NCBI GenBank assembly: GCA_963844805.1
Contig: CAWJPU010000012.1
Span: 62,001-126,000, forward strand
Direction of reading: 5' to 3'
Source: JACCZR01 sp963844805
Lineage (GTDB): Bacteria > Actinomycetota > Thermoleophilia > Solirubrobacterales > Thermoleophilaceae
DNA: 64,000 nt
Within the stretch, counting starts at the first letter, position 1. Every line of letters starts with the position of its first letter. The notes under the pieces were generated by a model that saw only the letters and a program-made list of their open reading frames with translations, did not search any database and was not told the DNA's origin. Shown here in pieces: positions 10,406 to 17,949 of this stretch. The position numbers were made by a program, and so were the translations under genes.

Positions 10406-11392
10406 CTGTTCTCTCATCCGTCGTCGCTCGACCACGACACCGGGGCGCACCCCGAGAACGCGCGCCGGATTCAGGCCATCGAGGCCGAGCTGTCCTCTCG
10501 CGACTGGCTGGGCTGGGAGCGCCGCGAGGCGCCGCGGGCCGAGCTGGAGCAGCTGCTGCGCGTGCACCCGCGCGAGCACGTGGAGCTCGTGCGCGAGACC
10601 TGCGCGCGGGCCGCCGCCTTCGACCTGGACACGCCCACCAGCCACGGCTCCTGGGAGGCGGCGCTGCGCTCCGCGGGCGCCGGCTGCGCGATGGTGGACG
10701 CGCTGCTCTCCGGCGAGGCGCCGACCGCGTTCTGCACCCTGCGCCCACCAGGCCACCACGCCGAGCCGGCCCGGGCGATGGGCTTCTGCCTGTTCTCCAA
10801 CGCCGCGGTGGCCGCGCGCCACGCTCTGGCCTCGGGGGTGGGGCGGGTGATGATCCTCGACTGGGACGTGCACCACGGGAACGGCACCAACGCCGCGCTG
10901 CACGACTCGTCCGAGGCCCTGTTCGTGAGCCTTCACCGCTACCCGTTCTACCCCGGCACCGGGCCGCTGTCCGACGTCGGCTCCGGCGAGGGCGCGGGCT
11001 TCTCGCTGAACCTGCCGCTACCCGGTGGATCGGACGAGGAGCAGTGGCTGTCGGTGATGGAGCACGTGGTGGCGCCCGTGGCCGCGCAGTTCCGCCCCGA
11101 GCTGGTGCTGGTGTGCGCCGGCTACGACGCCCACCGCGACGACCCGCTCGGCGGCTGCATGCTCGAGACCTCCTCGTACGGCGAGCTCGGCCGCTGGTCG
11201 CGGCTGCTGGGCGAGCGGGCCGGCGCCCCGGTGGGCTGCCTGATGGAGGGCGGCTACGACCTCGGCGCGCTCGCCGCCTCGGTGGCGGCGACCATGGAGG
11301 CGCTCACCGACGAGGCCGAGCCGCGGTCGGTTCCGGCCGGTGCCATCGTGGACCACGCGGCCGCGCAGGTCGGCCGCTTCTGGTCGCTGTAG
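10406..11392 (+). CDS. Histone deacetylase / acetoin-utilization family deacetylase
   Basis: Zinc-dependent deacetylase of the HDAC/AcuC/polyamine-deacetylase superfamily. Conserved blocks are HPENARRIQAIE, TLRPPGHHAE, ILDWDVHHGNGT (zinc ligands Asp and His), FYPGTG, VCAGYDAHRDDPLGG (third zinc ligand Asp) and MEGGYDL. The native substrate may be an acetylated protein or polyamine. The start is unclear: homology begins at LLFSHPSSLDHDTG, where only CTG 10406 is available. The nearest ATG in frame, at 10271, would lie antisense to nadB. It is divergent from and almost touching nadB. Confidence 0.85.
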   Translation: MFSHPSSLDHDTGAHPENARRIQAIEAELSSRDWLGWERREAPRAELEQLLRVHPREHVELVRETCARAAAFDLDTPTSHGSWEAALRSAGAGCAMVDALLSGEAPTAFCTLRPPGHHAEPARAMGFCLFSNAAVAARHALASGVGRVMILDWDVHHGNGTNAALHDSSEALFVSLHRYPFYPGTGPLSDVGSGEGAGFSLNLPLPGGSDEEQWLSVMEHVVAPVAAQFRPELVLVCAGYDAHRDDPLGGCMLETSSYGELGRWSRLLGERAGAPVGCLMEGGYDLGALAASVAATMEALTDEAEPRSVPAGAIVDHAAAQVGRFWSL

Positions 11393-11399
11393 CCCGCAG

Positions 11400-12031
11400 C
11401 TACTTCTTCGCGCCGACGATGACCACGAGCTTGGCGTCGCCGGCCCGGTCGGCCACCGCGGGCTCCATGGCCTTCACCTCGCCGATGCCCTCCTCGTCGG
11501 CGAGCGCCTTGGCGGCCTTCTCGGAGCCGTCGGCGTACTGCACGGAGAAGCTGCCCGCGCCGCCGGGGGCGTTGGTCACCTCGCCGAGGTCGTAGCCGTC
11601 GCGCTTCAGCGCGCGGGCGTAATCGGCCGCCGCGCCGTTCTCGGGCACGCCGCTCAGCACGGCCACCGGGCCGCGCTTGGCCACGGCCAGCGAGGAGCCG
11701 GTCGGCTCCTTCTCCGGCTCGGTCTCCTCCGGCCGGGCCTCGCCTGGGTCGTGGCCTGGGTCGTCCCGCGCGCCTCCTCGCGGCTCGCCGGCCCGCGGGC
11801 GACCTCGCTCTCGGCCTCGTCGGATGCCGCCTGCAGCGCAAGGAACACCCCGACCACGGCCAGCACCACGACCGCGGCGGCGAGCGCCACCGGCACCTGC
11901 CAGCGCGGCGGGCGCCTGTACTGGAGCCCGACCCGGCCGCCGCACCTCAGGCAGACGAGCTGGCCGCGCTCGACCGGGGCGCCGCAGGTGGGGCAGCTAC
12001 CGCCCGTGGGGGGTGTCTGGGCGTCGGCCAA
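11400..12031 (-). CDS. Zinc ribbon / single TM / LytR C-terminal-domain protein (frameshift)
   Basis: Probable inner-membrane protein. From a TTG start it has a zinc ribbon (CPTCGAPV ... CLRCGGRV), a basic stretch and one strong transmembrane helix (VALAAAVVVLAVVGVFLAL). An acidic linker follows, and after a -1 break near 11760-11772 comes a domain beginning VAVLSGVPENGAAADYA that resembles the LytR_C fold. The topology implies a cytoplasmic ribbon and an external C-terminal domain. It lies 14 bases after another zinc-ribbon gene, probably in the same operon. Function is unknown. Confidence 0.6.
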
Positions 12032-12045
12032 GCGGTCGAGCGTAG

Positions 12046-12849
12046 CTAGCCGTCGCGGCCGTTCTCGGGCGGCTCGGGGACGGGCGGCGGTCCCTGGACG
12101 AACGTGTCCTCGTCGTCGAGCGGGCCCTCCTCGTACTGCGGTGCCTCCTCCTCGAGCGGTGCCTCCTCGTAGAGCTGGCCCTCCTCGTAGACCGGCTCCT
12201 CCTCGTAGACCGGCTCCGCCTCGTAGGCCGGTTCCTCCTCGTATACCGGTTCCTCCTCGAAGGCCGGGCGCTCCTCGTAGAGCGGCGCCTCCTCCTCGAG
12301 CGGCGCCTCCTCGTAGAGCGGCTCCTCCTCGCCGACCGGGGGCCCCGGGTCGGCCTCCTCGAAGTCGCCCGCCTCGAGCGCGGCGCGCTCCTCGGTCGGG
12401 ATCTCCTCCGGCGGCTCGTCCTCCTGCGGGGGCAGCGGCGGAACCTCGGCCGGCGCGTCTATCGGAGCGGCGTGCTCGGGCGCGCCCGGGCCCAGCGCTA
12501 CCTGCACCGGCGCCCCGCAGCTCGCGCAGTAGCGCGCGTCCAGCGGCATGATCGCCGCGCACTGCGAGCAGCTGCCGGCGATGCCGGCGGCGGTCAGCTG
12601 GAGCACGTTCGCGCCGGTGCCCAGCGCGTCGTCGAGCGCGCGGACTTCCTCGTCGACCGCCATCAGCTCGGCGGCCTTGGCCTGGAGCAGCTCGGGCTCG
12701 CGGCGGCCCTGGCGGTGCAGCTCGAACACGAGCGCGCCGAGGTCGAGCAGGAGGGCCTCCCGAACCTGGCTCTGGCGGCGCAGGCGGCGGCGCATTCGGC
12801 CGCGCTCGAGCGCCCCCGGCCGGTCTGGGTCTCTGCGGAGCAGGCCCAC
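12046..12849 (-). CDS. Coiled-coil zinc-ribbon protein with acidic EEEPxYEE repeat tail
   Basis: 267 residues, no homologue recognised. Residues 1-90 are basic then helical. A zinc ribbon follows (CSQCAAIM ... YCASCGAPV). The last 130 residues are low-complexity and acidic, with about ten imperfect units of the type EEEPVYEE, EEAPLYEE, EEEPAYEA. The repeat is also visible in the DNA as iterated cctcctcgta segments at 12120-12330. It is followed after 14 bases by a second zinc-ribbon protein on the same strand. It could act as a scaffold or an anchor for a basic partner; this is inference only. Confidence 0.6.
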   Translation of the reverse strand: MGLLRRDPDRPGALERGRMRRRLRRQSQVREALLLDLGALVFELHRQGRREPELLQAKAAELMAVDEEVRALDDALGTGANVLQLTAAGIAGSCSQCAAIMPLDARYCASCGAPVQVALGPGAPEHAAPIDAPAEVPPLPPQEDEPPEEIPTEERAALEAGDFEEADPGPPVGEEEPLYEEAPLEEEAPLYEERPAFEEEPVYEEEPAYEAEPVYEEEPVYEEGQLYEEAPLEEEAPQYEEGPLDDEDTFVQGPPPVPEPPENGRDG

Positions 12850-12873
12850 GACGGGGCGACTATAGCGTCGCGA

Positions 12874-13858
12874 TCAGGCGCGCTCGCGCGCCTCGCGCAC
12901 CACTCGCAGAAGCTCCTCCCCGCGCCGGTGCAGGGGGAACGCGGTGAGGATCCTCTCCCGCGCACGGCGGCCTCCCTCGGGCCCCAGATCGAGGGCCCGG
13001 CGCACCCCGTCGGCCACCTCGGCCGGATCCTGCGAGGACACGAACACGCCCGCGTCGCCCACCACCTCGGGCATCGCCGTCACCTCCAGCACCACGGGCA
13101 CGCAGCCGGCCAGCATCGCCTCGGCCACGGCCAGGCCGAAGCCCTCATGGCGCGAGGCCTGGACGTAGACCGAGGCCCGCCGGTACCAGTCGAGCAGCTC
13201 CTCGTCGGAGGCCCAGCCGGTGAGCTCGACGTTCTCCCCGGCCCGCTCGCGCAGCCGCTCCACCGAGTCGTCCAGCCACTTGCCCACCAGCACGAAGCGA
13301 ACGTCGAGCAGCTCCGCCGCCGCCTCCACGAACGGGATCTGGCCCTTCTGGACGAGGGTGCCCTCGTCGACTGCGCCGACGTTGAGCGCCACGGGCTCGC
13401 CCGGCGTCGCCTCGCCGAACGGGTCGGGCACGCCGTGGTGGATGACGGTGATCCGGCTCGTGTCCAACGGCGTGTTGCGGCCGATCTCCTCGAGCGAGTA
13501 GTTCGAGTTGGTCACCAGCCGCGTCGCGCGGCGCATGATCCACAGCGCGGCGTGGCGCCGGAGCCCGCCCTGCTGGTGGCCGTAGCCGATGTCGGGCATG
13601 TTCGCTGTGTCGAAGCCGCCGATGATCATCACCGACGGCGTGCGCGTCAGCCAGGCGAGCGTGATCGGGAAGAAGGTGTGCCAGGAGGCGAACCAGCCGA
13701 CCACGACGTCGGCCCGCAGCACGGCCCCCGATCACCTTCAGCGGGTTGGGCCAGCGACCGGGCTGGTAGAGGTCCTCGACCTCGTACTCGGTTTCGAGCG
13801 CCTCGCGGTCGATGGCGATGAAGCTCGCCTTGCGGCTGTGGACGTAGAGCAGCCTCAT
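12874..13858 (-). CDS. Glycosyltransferase family 4 protein (frameshift)
   Basis: GT-B fold glycosyltransferase. It begins MRLLYVHSRKASFIAIDRE. After a +1 break in a G/C run near 13722-13735 it continues VLRADVVVGWFASWHTF. The nucleotide-sugar site ASRHEGFGLAVAEAML gives the EX7E motif typical of GT4, and FVLVGKWLDDS and VTNSNYSLEEIGRNTPLD are also family-like. ATGA overlap with the upstream asnB stop shows translational coupling. It probably acts on a polysaccharide or glycolipid; donor and acceptor are unknown. Confidence 0.82.
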
Positions 13859-15693
13859 CCGGCCACGAACGCTCCGTGCCACTCGGACAGCTCGAGCAGG
13901 CAGAAGAGGACCCAACGGTGGTCCGCGCGGCCGGTGCGGTGGGACTCGACCAGTCGCTTGGCCGCTCCGGGGTCCACCAGCTCCGACAGCGCCTCGCCGG
14001 GCGCGTAGCGCTTCTCGATCTCCCGCCCCAGCGACTCGCGCAGCCAGTCCTCCCACGGGCTGGAGAAGCCGTGCTTGGGGCGCCGTGCGATCTCGGGCCC
14101 CAGCAGCCGCTCCATGGCCTGGCGGTGAAGACGCTTGCCTGCGCGCGGGCGGACGCGGGCGCGCGAGGGAATGCGCTCCACGAACTTCATGAGCTCGACG
14201 TCGAGGAAGGGGACGCGCTGCTCCAGGCTCGCCGCCATCGACATCTTGTCCCCGCAGATCAGCAGGCCCGCGGGCAGGAACATGTGCGTGTCGAGGTAGA
14301 GGGCCTGGCCGAGCAGGTCGCGGTCGGGGACGTCGGCCAGCAGGTCGCCCGCCTGCGCGGTGCGCTCGGTCTCGGCCTGCTCGCCGTCGCGCCCGGTCAG
14401 CCGCCGGCGCAGGCTCTTGTCGCTGATTTCCACCAGCCTCACAAGGCGCTGGGCGTCCTCCATCGGGCCGAGCAGGTGGCCGAGCCGACGCGCGCGCTCG
14501 TTGGGTAGCTTCGCCGCCAGCCCGGCCAGCGGACCGGGCAGGCGCGACAACGGGCCCAGCAGCGCCGCCGCCTGGTGGCGGCCGTAGCCGCCGTGGGGCT
14601 CGTCGGCGCCCTGCCCCGACAGGACCACCTTCACGTCCTGCGCCGCGAAGCGCGACAGCTGCAGCAGCGCGGGCGCCGAGGGGATGCCGCACGGCTCCTC
14701 CATGCGCCTGACGGCCCCGGCGAGCTCGGTCAGGTAGTCGCCCTCGACCATCGCGGTGTCGTGGTGGTCGGTGCCGAGCACACGCGCGGTGTGGGCGGCT
14801 GCCTCGCGCTCGTCGAGCACGTCGCCCGCGCCGGGGAAGCCGACGGTGAAGGTCTTGGGCGGTTCGTCGGAGCTACGCGCCATCGCGGCGACGATCGCCG
14901 CCGAGTCCACGCCGCCACTCAGCAGCGCGCCGTAAGGAACGTCGGACATCATCTGGCGCTCGACCGCGGCGGTGAACTCGCGCGCGAGCTCGCCGGCCAG
15001 GTCGTCCTCGGCGATCTCCGGGCCGGGCGCCTCGCGGAAGCTGCGGATCTCCGTGCGGCCGTCGGGCGTGGCGGTCAGCAGCTCGCCGGGGGCGAGCTTG
15101 TGCACGCCCTCGAACAGCGTGCGCGGGCCGGGCACGAAGCGGCACGCCAGGTAGTGGTCGAGCGCGATCGGATCAATCCTCGGCTCGACCAGGCCGGCGG
15201 CCAGCAGCGCGCCGACCTCCGAGGCGACCGCCGTGCGCCTGCCGTCGGTCCACCAGTACAGCGGCTTCACGCCGAAGGGGTCGCGCGCGGCCACCAGCCG
15301 CTCCTCGCGCGCATCCCACAGCGCCAGGCCGTACATCCCGTTGACGTGCCTCAGGAAGTCGAGCCCCGCGTGCTCGTAGCGGTGCACGAGCGCCTCGCAG
15401 TCCGAACCGGTCCCAAACCGGTGGCCGGAGTCCTCCAGCTCCCGGCGGAGGTCGAGGTGGTTGTAGATCTCGCCGTTGGCCACCAGCGCGACCCGGCGGT
15501 CCTCGGAGTACAGCGGCTGGTCGCCGCCGGCGACGTCGATGATCGCCAGCCGGGTGCTGACCAGGGTCGCCGGGCCGAGCCGCTCCACCGCGCGGCCGTC
15601 GGGGCCACGGTGGCGCAGGGCGTCCGCCATCCGCTCACCGGCGTCGGCGGCCGTGGCCCCGGCCGGGTCGAGCAGCGCTGCGATGCCGCACAC
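13855..15693 (-). CDS. asnB: Asparagine synthase (glutamine-hydrolysing)
   Basis: 612-residue AsnB/AsnH-type enzyme with intact frame. Cys2 after the initiator Met (MCGIAALLDP) is the glutaminase nucleophile. RLAIIDVAGGDQPL, NGEIYNHLDLRREL and GLALWDAREERLVAARD belong to the class II amidotransferase domain. YGALLSGGVDSAAIVA is the PP-loop of the synthetase domain, and VLSGQGADEPHGGY is also conserved. Coupling to a glycosyltransferase suggests a role in amidating a surface polymer or glycan precursor, as for many AsnB paralogues, rather than, or in addition to, bulk asparagine synthesis. Confidence 0.9.
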   Translation of the reverse strand: MCGIAALLDPAGATAADAGERMADALRHRGPDGRAVERLGPATLVSTRLAIIDVAGGDQPLYSEDRRVALVANGEIYNHLDLRRELEDSGHRFGTGSDCEALVHRYEHAGLDFLRHVNGMYGLALWDAREERLVAARDPFGVKPLYWWTDGRRTAVASEVGALLAAGLVEPRIDPIALDHYLACRFVPGPRTLFEGVHKLAPGELLTATPDGRTEIRSFREAPGPEIAEDDLAGELAREFTAAVERQMMSDVPYGALLSGGVDSAAIVAAMARSSDEPPKTFTVGFPGAGDVLDEREAAAHTARVLGTDHHDTAMVEGDYLTELAGAVRRMEEPCGIPSAPALLQLSRFAAQDVKVVLSGQGADEPHGGYGRHQAAALLGPLSRLPGPLAGLAAKLPNERARRLGHLLGPMEDAQRLVRLVEISDKSLRRRLTGRDGEQAETERTAQAGDLLADVPDRDLLGQALYLDTHMFLPAGLLICGDKMSMAASLEQRVPFLDVELMKFVERIPSRARVRPRAGKRLHRQAMERLLGPEIARRPKHGFSSPWEDWLRESLGREIEKRYAPGEALSELVDPGAAKRLVESHRTGRADHRWVLFCLLELSEWHGAFVAG

Positions 15694-15726
15694 GCGGCGA
15701 CATCTTCGCAGTAGCGTCCGCCGCCC

Positions 15727-16188
15727 TTGCTCCGCGGCCGGCTATGTCTGCTGCTCTGCCTGCTCGCCGCTTGCGGCTGCGGCGGCTCGGATCGGGCCGA
15801 CGCGCCGCCCTCGGTGCCCGCCGTCGACCCCAGCGCCCCGGGTCCGCTGGTGCGCTCGCTCGTCCGCGCGGCGTCCGCGGGGCGGTGGTCGCAGGTCTGG
15901 GCCGCGGTGGACCCGGCCGACCAGCGCCGCGTCCCGCGGGCGCTGTTCGTGCGCTGCCTGCGCCGGGTCGCCGCGGGAGCGGCGATCCCGCTGTCGGAGA
16001 TCCCGGTTCGGGTCGTGCGGGTGCGGGGCCGGGGGCCCCGGGCAACGGTGGAGCTGCGGGCCGCCACGCCTGTCGGGCCCGTCGGGCGAACCGTCTACGC
16101 GGTCCGGGTGGGCTCGGGTTGGCGGCTGCGCCTTCCGTCGTCGCTGGCGCGGCCCCTGGCCGCCGGGAGCTGTCCGCGAGCGGTCTGA
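15727..16188 (+). CDS. Putative lipoprotein, unknown function
   Basis: About 153 residues from a TTG start at 15727. A hydrophobic N-terminus ends in a lipobox-like CLLAACGCGGSD, so export and lipidation are likely. The mature part has a helical segment (PLVRSLVRAASAGRWSQVWAAVDP), which resembles the N-terminal helices of NTF2-like or sigma-pathway lipoproteins, and a basic C-terminal half. No confident family was recognised. It is divergent from asnB with 33 bases between them. Confidence 0.6.
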   Translation: MLRGRLCLLLCLLAACGCGGSDRADAPPSVPAVDPSAPGPLVRSLVRAASAGRWSQVWAAVDPADQRRVPRALFVRCLRRVAAGAAIPLSEIPVRVVRVRGRGPRATVELRAATPVGPVGRTVYAVRVGSGWRLRLPSSLARPLAAGSCPRAV

Positions 16189-16407
16189 GCGCGATGTGGC
16201 ACACCCCTCCAAAGAATTCGTCAGCGCCGCTGAGCATTTTTCTTGCGCGTGTGCGCCCTCGCCGCGCTTCCGCCGCCCGCCGCCCCGCTCGCCCCGCCGC
16301 GGCCGATCCGGCGCGCTCCCGTCGCCAACTCGTAACACCCCGGTCTGGTCTCGTCACCCGCCCCGGCGGACGATCTCCCTCCAATCAACCGAAGGAGGAA
16401 AGAGGTC

Positions 16408-16638
16408 ATGTACCGCCTGTTGGGAGCCGTCCACGCCAGGGCTCTGGGAGCCGCCGGCGCGCTGCGCCGTCAGCGCGGCCAGGGCACGGTCGAGTACGTC
16501 GCGCTGATCCTGCTCGTCGCGTTGGTGATGGCCGGCGTGGTCGCCGCGATGAAGGGCTTTCGCACCGACGAGGGCAAGGAGCTGGGCGACGCGATCCTGG
16601 CCAAGATCAAGTCCGCGGTGAAGAAGGTGGAGTTCTGA
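16408..16638 (+). CDS. Flp/Fap-type pilin-like protein
   Basis: 76 residues with a basic leader ending RRQRG, then QGTVEYVALILLVALVMAGVVAAM, which is the processing site plus hydrophobic helix of class IVb/Flp prepilins. The Glu at position 5 of the mature protein is present. A strong Shine-Dalgarno (AAGGAGG at 16392-16398) precedes ATG 16408. No tad/flp secretion genes or prepilin peptidase lie nearby, so it is an orphan here. The last codons (VEF, stop) fall inside an inverted repeat that recurs 1.2 kb downstream. The 219 bases before it contain no recognisable gene. Confidence 0.8.
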   Translation: MYRLLGAVHARALGAAGALRRQRGQGTVEYVALILLVALVMAGVVAAMKGFRTDEGKELGDAILAKIKSAVKKVEF

Positions 16639-16669
16639 GTGGCACCCCACCGTAGACCCGGATTTGGCT
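16628..16669. repeat. Left 42-bp inverted repeat (overlaps pilin stop)
   Basis: Starts TGGAGTTCTGA and ends CCGGATTTGGCT. Its reverse complement matches 17808-17849 at 37 of 42 positions by my alignment, with identical outer 11 bases. It spans the last codons of the pilin gene and the first 31 bases after its stop. Confidence 0.8.
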
Positions 16670-16682
16670 TACTGGAGCCAAA

Positions 16683-16712
16683 CTCGACCGCTGGGGGACC
16701 GCTCAGAACCGC
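16683..16712. repeat. 30-bp direct repeat, copy 1
   Basis: CTCGACCGCTGGGG followed by ACCGCTCAGAACCGC. It matches 17354-17383 at 28 of 30 positions in the same orientation. It flanks the secreted-protein gene on its 3' side. Confidence 0.75.
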
Positions 16713-16740
16713 TCCGACGAACAGCTCCCAGGCCACTGAC

Positions 16741-16779
16741 GAGGACGCCCCAGCGGGTTCCCCCCGCCAGGGCGTTCTC
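16741..16779. terminator. Hairpin, probable bidirectional terminator
   Basis: Arms AGGACGCCCCAGCGGG and CCCGCCAGGGCGTTCT pair with a few mismatches around a short loop. The hairpin sits between the convergent pilin gene and the 16786-17208 gene. There is no long T-run, so termination strength is uncertain. Confidence 0.5.
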
Positions 16780-16785
16780 CAATGA

Positions 16786-17208
16786 CTACTTGCCGTGAAC
16801 CGCTAGGAAGTCACGCCGCGCGTCCGCGCGCCTCTGCGCGGTTACTCGAGACGCCCTGACCACCAAACGACTGTTGCCTCTCGCGCAACGCACGTCCACG
16901 GAGTGGGGATAGGTAATAGTCGAAGACGGATTGAAGCCGTCGACGAACCACCCCTTGCCGTCGCCGGTCGGCCCGTCCACGACGTGTTCGATGGGTCCGG
17001 CGTAGGAGCCGCCCCCCGTCGCCGCATATCCCCGTGGGCACTTCGCTCGCGCCTCGGCGATCGTTCCCGGGGCCACTTGCCTCTCGGGACCGAGGCGGTC
17101 CGTGAACCTGATTCCGGGCTTGCGGGCGCTGTCGGCGGTTGCCGCGAACCCTGCCACCGCCACGAGCGCCACGATGACCACCGCCAGTACGGATTTCCGC
17201 ATTTCCAT
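16786..17208 (-). CDS. Secreted hypothetical protein
   Basis: 140 residues with a clear signal peptide (KSVLAVVIVALVAVAGFAATA, cleavage likely after ADSA). The mature part contains AKCPRGYAATGGGSYAG and VDVRCARGNS, whose two cysteines may form a disulfide. It also has a Gly-rich region with WFVDGFNPSSTITYPHSV. Similar short secreted proteins with the CPxGYxATGGG motif occur in actinobacteria, but their function is not known. The gene lies inside the inverted-repeat-bounded unit and is convergent with the pilin gene. Confidence 0.65.
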   Translation of the reverse strand: MEMRKSVLAVVIVALVAVAGFAATADSARKPGIRFTDRLGPERQVAPGTIAEARAKCPRGYAATGGGSYAGPIEHVVDGPTGDGKGWFVDGFNPSSTITYPHSVDVRCARGNSRLVVRASRVTAQRRADARRDFLAVHGK

Positions 17209-17353
17209 CCTCTCCGCGCCAAAGGCCCAGTAGACACCGGATCAAGCGGGAGGCCCTGCGCTCTGCCGAAGCTAACCCGAAAGGGCAGGAGCCGCAACCG
17301 TTCGGGCGATCTGAGGCGGCTGCTCGGGTTGGCAGCGGGCTTTCTAGAGCGGT

Positions 17354-17383
17354 CTCGACCGCTGGGGAACGGCTCAGAACCGC
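17354..17383. repeat. 30-bp direct repeat, copy 2
   Basis: Second copy of the 16683-16712 repeat (28 of 30 identical), upstream of the secreted-protein gene. The two copies bracket that gene. Confidence 0.75.
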
Positions 17384-17466
17384 CCGATACGGACCTCGAC
17401 TGCACCGCACGGGCACCGCAGAACGAGGTCCGGGCTCGCGTCGGTAGGTGGGATACTTTGGGCTTC

Positions 17467-17805
17467 GTGGAGGCAGCGACAAGGGAAGGGATCAGGACCA
17501 CAGCCCTCAAGGTGCTCGACCTGCCCGCGGTCGCGGACGCTCACACGTTCGAGATCCACGTGACCTGCCTGGCGGAGCGCGCACCGGATGCGGCGACGCT
17601 GGAGGGCATCGGGCGCGTGCTCGGTGTACGGGCGCGGGAGGCGATGGTGGAGCAGGCCGGGGGCAGGACCCTCACCGGCGTTACGGTCGACACGGTCGAC
17701 TGGAGCGACCACGCAGACTGCGAGGACCTCCACGGCAAGATCGGCAGCGCCTTCGATCGGGGCGAGCGCTGCTACCGCATGGTCCTGCTGGTCGCTGCGG
17801 AATAG
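17467..17805 (+). CDS. Hypothetical cytosolic protein
   Basis: About 112 residues from GTG 17467 (TTG 17458 is an alternative). No signal peptide or membrane helix. It contains LDLPAVADAHTFEIHVTCLAE, TLEGIGRVLGVRAREAMVEQAGG and HADCEDLHGKIGSAFDRGERCY, an alpha/beta pattern without a family I recognise. It is the second gene of the inverted-repeat-bounded unit, and its stop lies 3 bases before the right repeat. Confidence 0.5.
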   Translation: MEAATREGIRTTALKVLDLPAVADAHTFEIHVTCLAERAPDAATLEGIGRVLGVRAREAMVEQAGGRTLTGVTVDTVDWSDHADCEDLHGKIGSAFDRGERCYRMVLLVAAE

Positions 17806-17807
17806 CG

Positions 17808-17849
17808 AGCCAAATCCGGCTCTACGGCGGGGTTCCCATCAGAACTCCA
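17808..17849. repeat. Right 42-bp inverted repeat
   Basis: Starts AGCCAAATCCGG and ends TCAGAACTCCA. It is the reverse complement of 16628-16669 with five mismatches. Together the pair bounds a segment of 1222 bp. Confidence 0.8.
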
Positions 17850-17899
17850 TCCTCGGTGCCGACCGGCGCCAGGGGCGGGATTCCACGGGGTGCGGTGCA

Positions 17900-17927
17900 G
17901 TCCGCGGTGCAGACGGTGGAGTTCTGA
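17900..17927. repeat. Partial direct copy of pilin 3' end
   Basis: GTCCGCGGTG followed by GGTGGAGTTCTGA matches the pilin 3' end at 16611-16638 at 26 of 28 positions in the same orientation, including the stop codon. No pilin signal or helix is encoded upstream, so it is a fragment. Confidence 0.7.
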
Positions 17928-17949
17928 CCCGCCTGCGAACATCGGGCGC

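Noticed and set aside
12120..12330. Possible CRISPR-like or tandem DNA repeat
   Set aside because: The periodicity is codon-based and encodes EEEPxYEE units in one frame; no spacers of constant length exist.
16628..17849. Insertion sequence
   Set aside because: No transposase or DDE motif in either enclosed gene, and no direct target duplication outside the repeats. Reported as a repeat-bounded unit instead.
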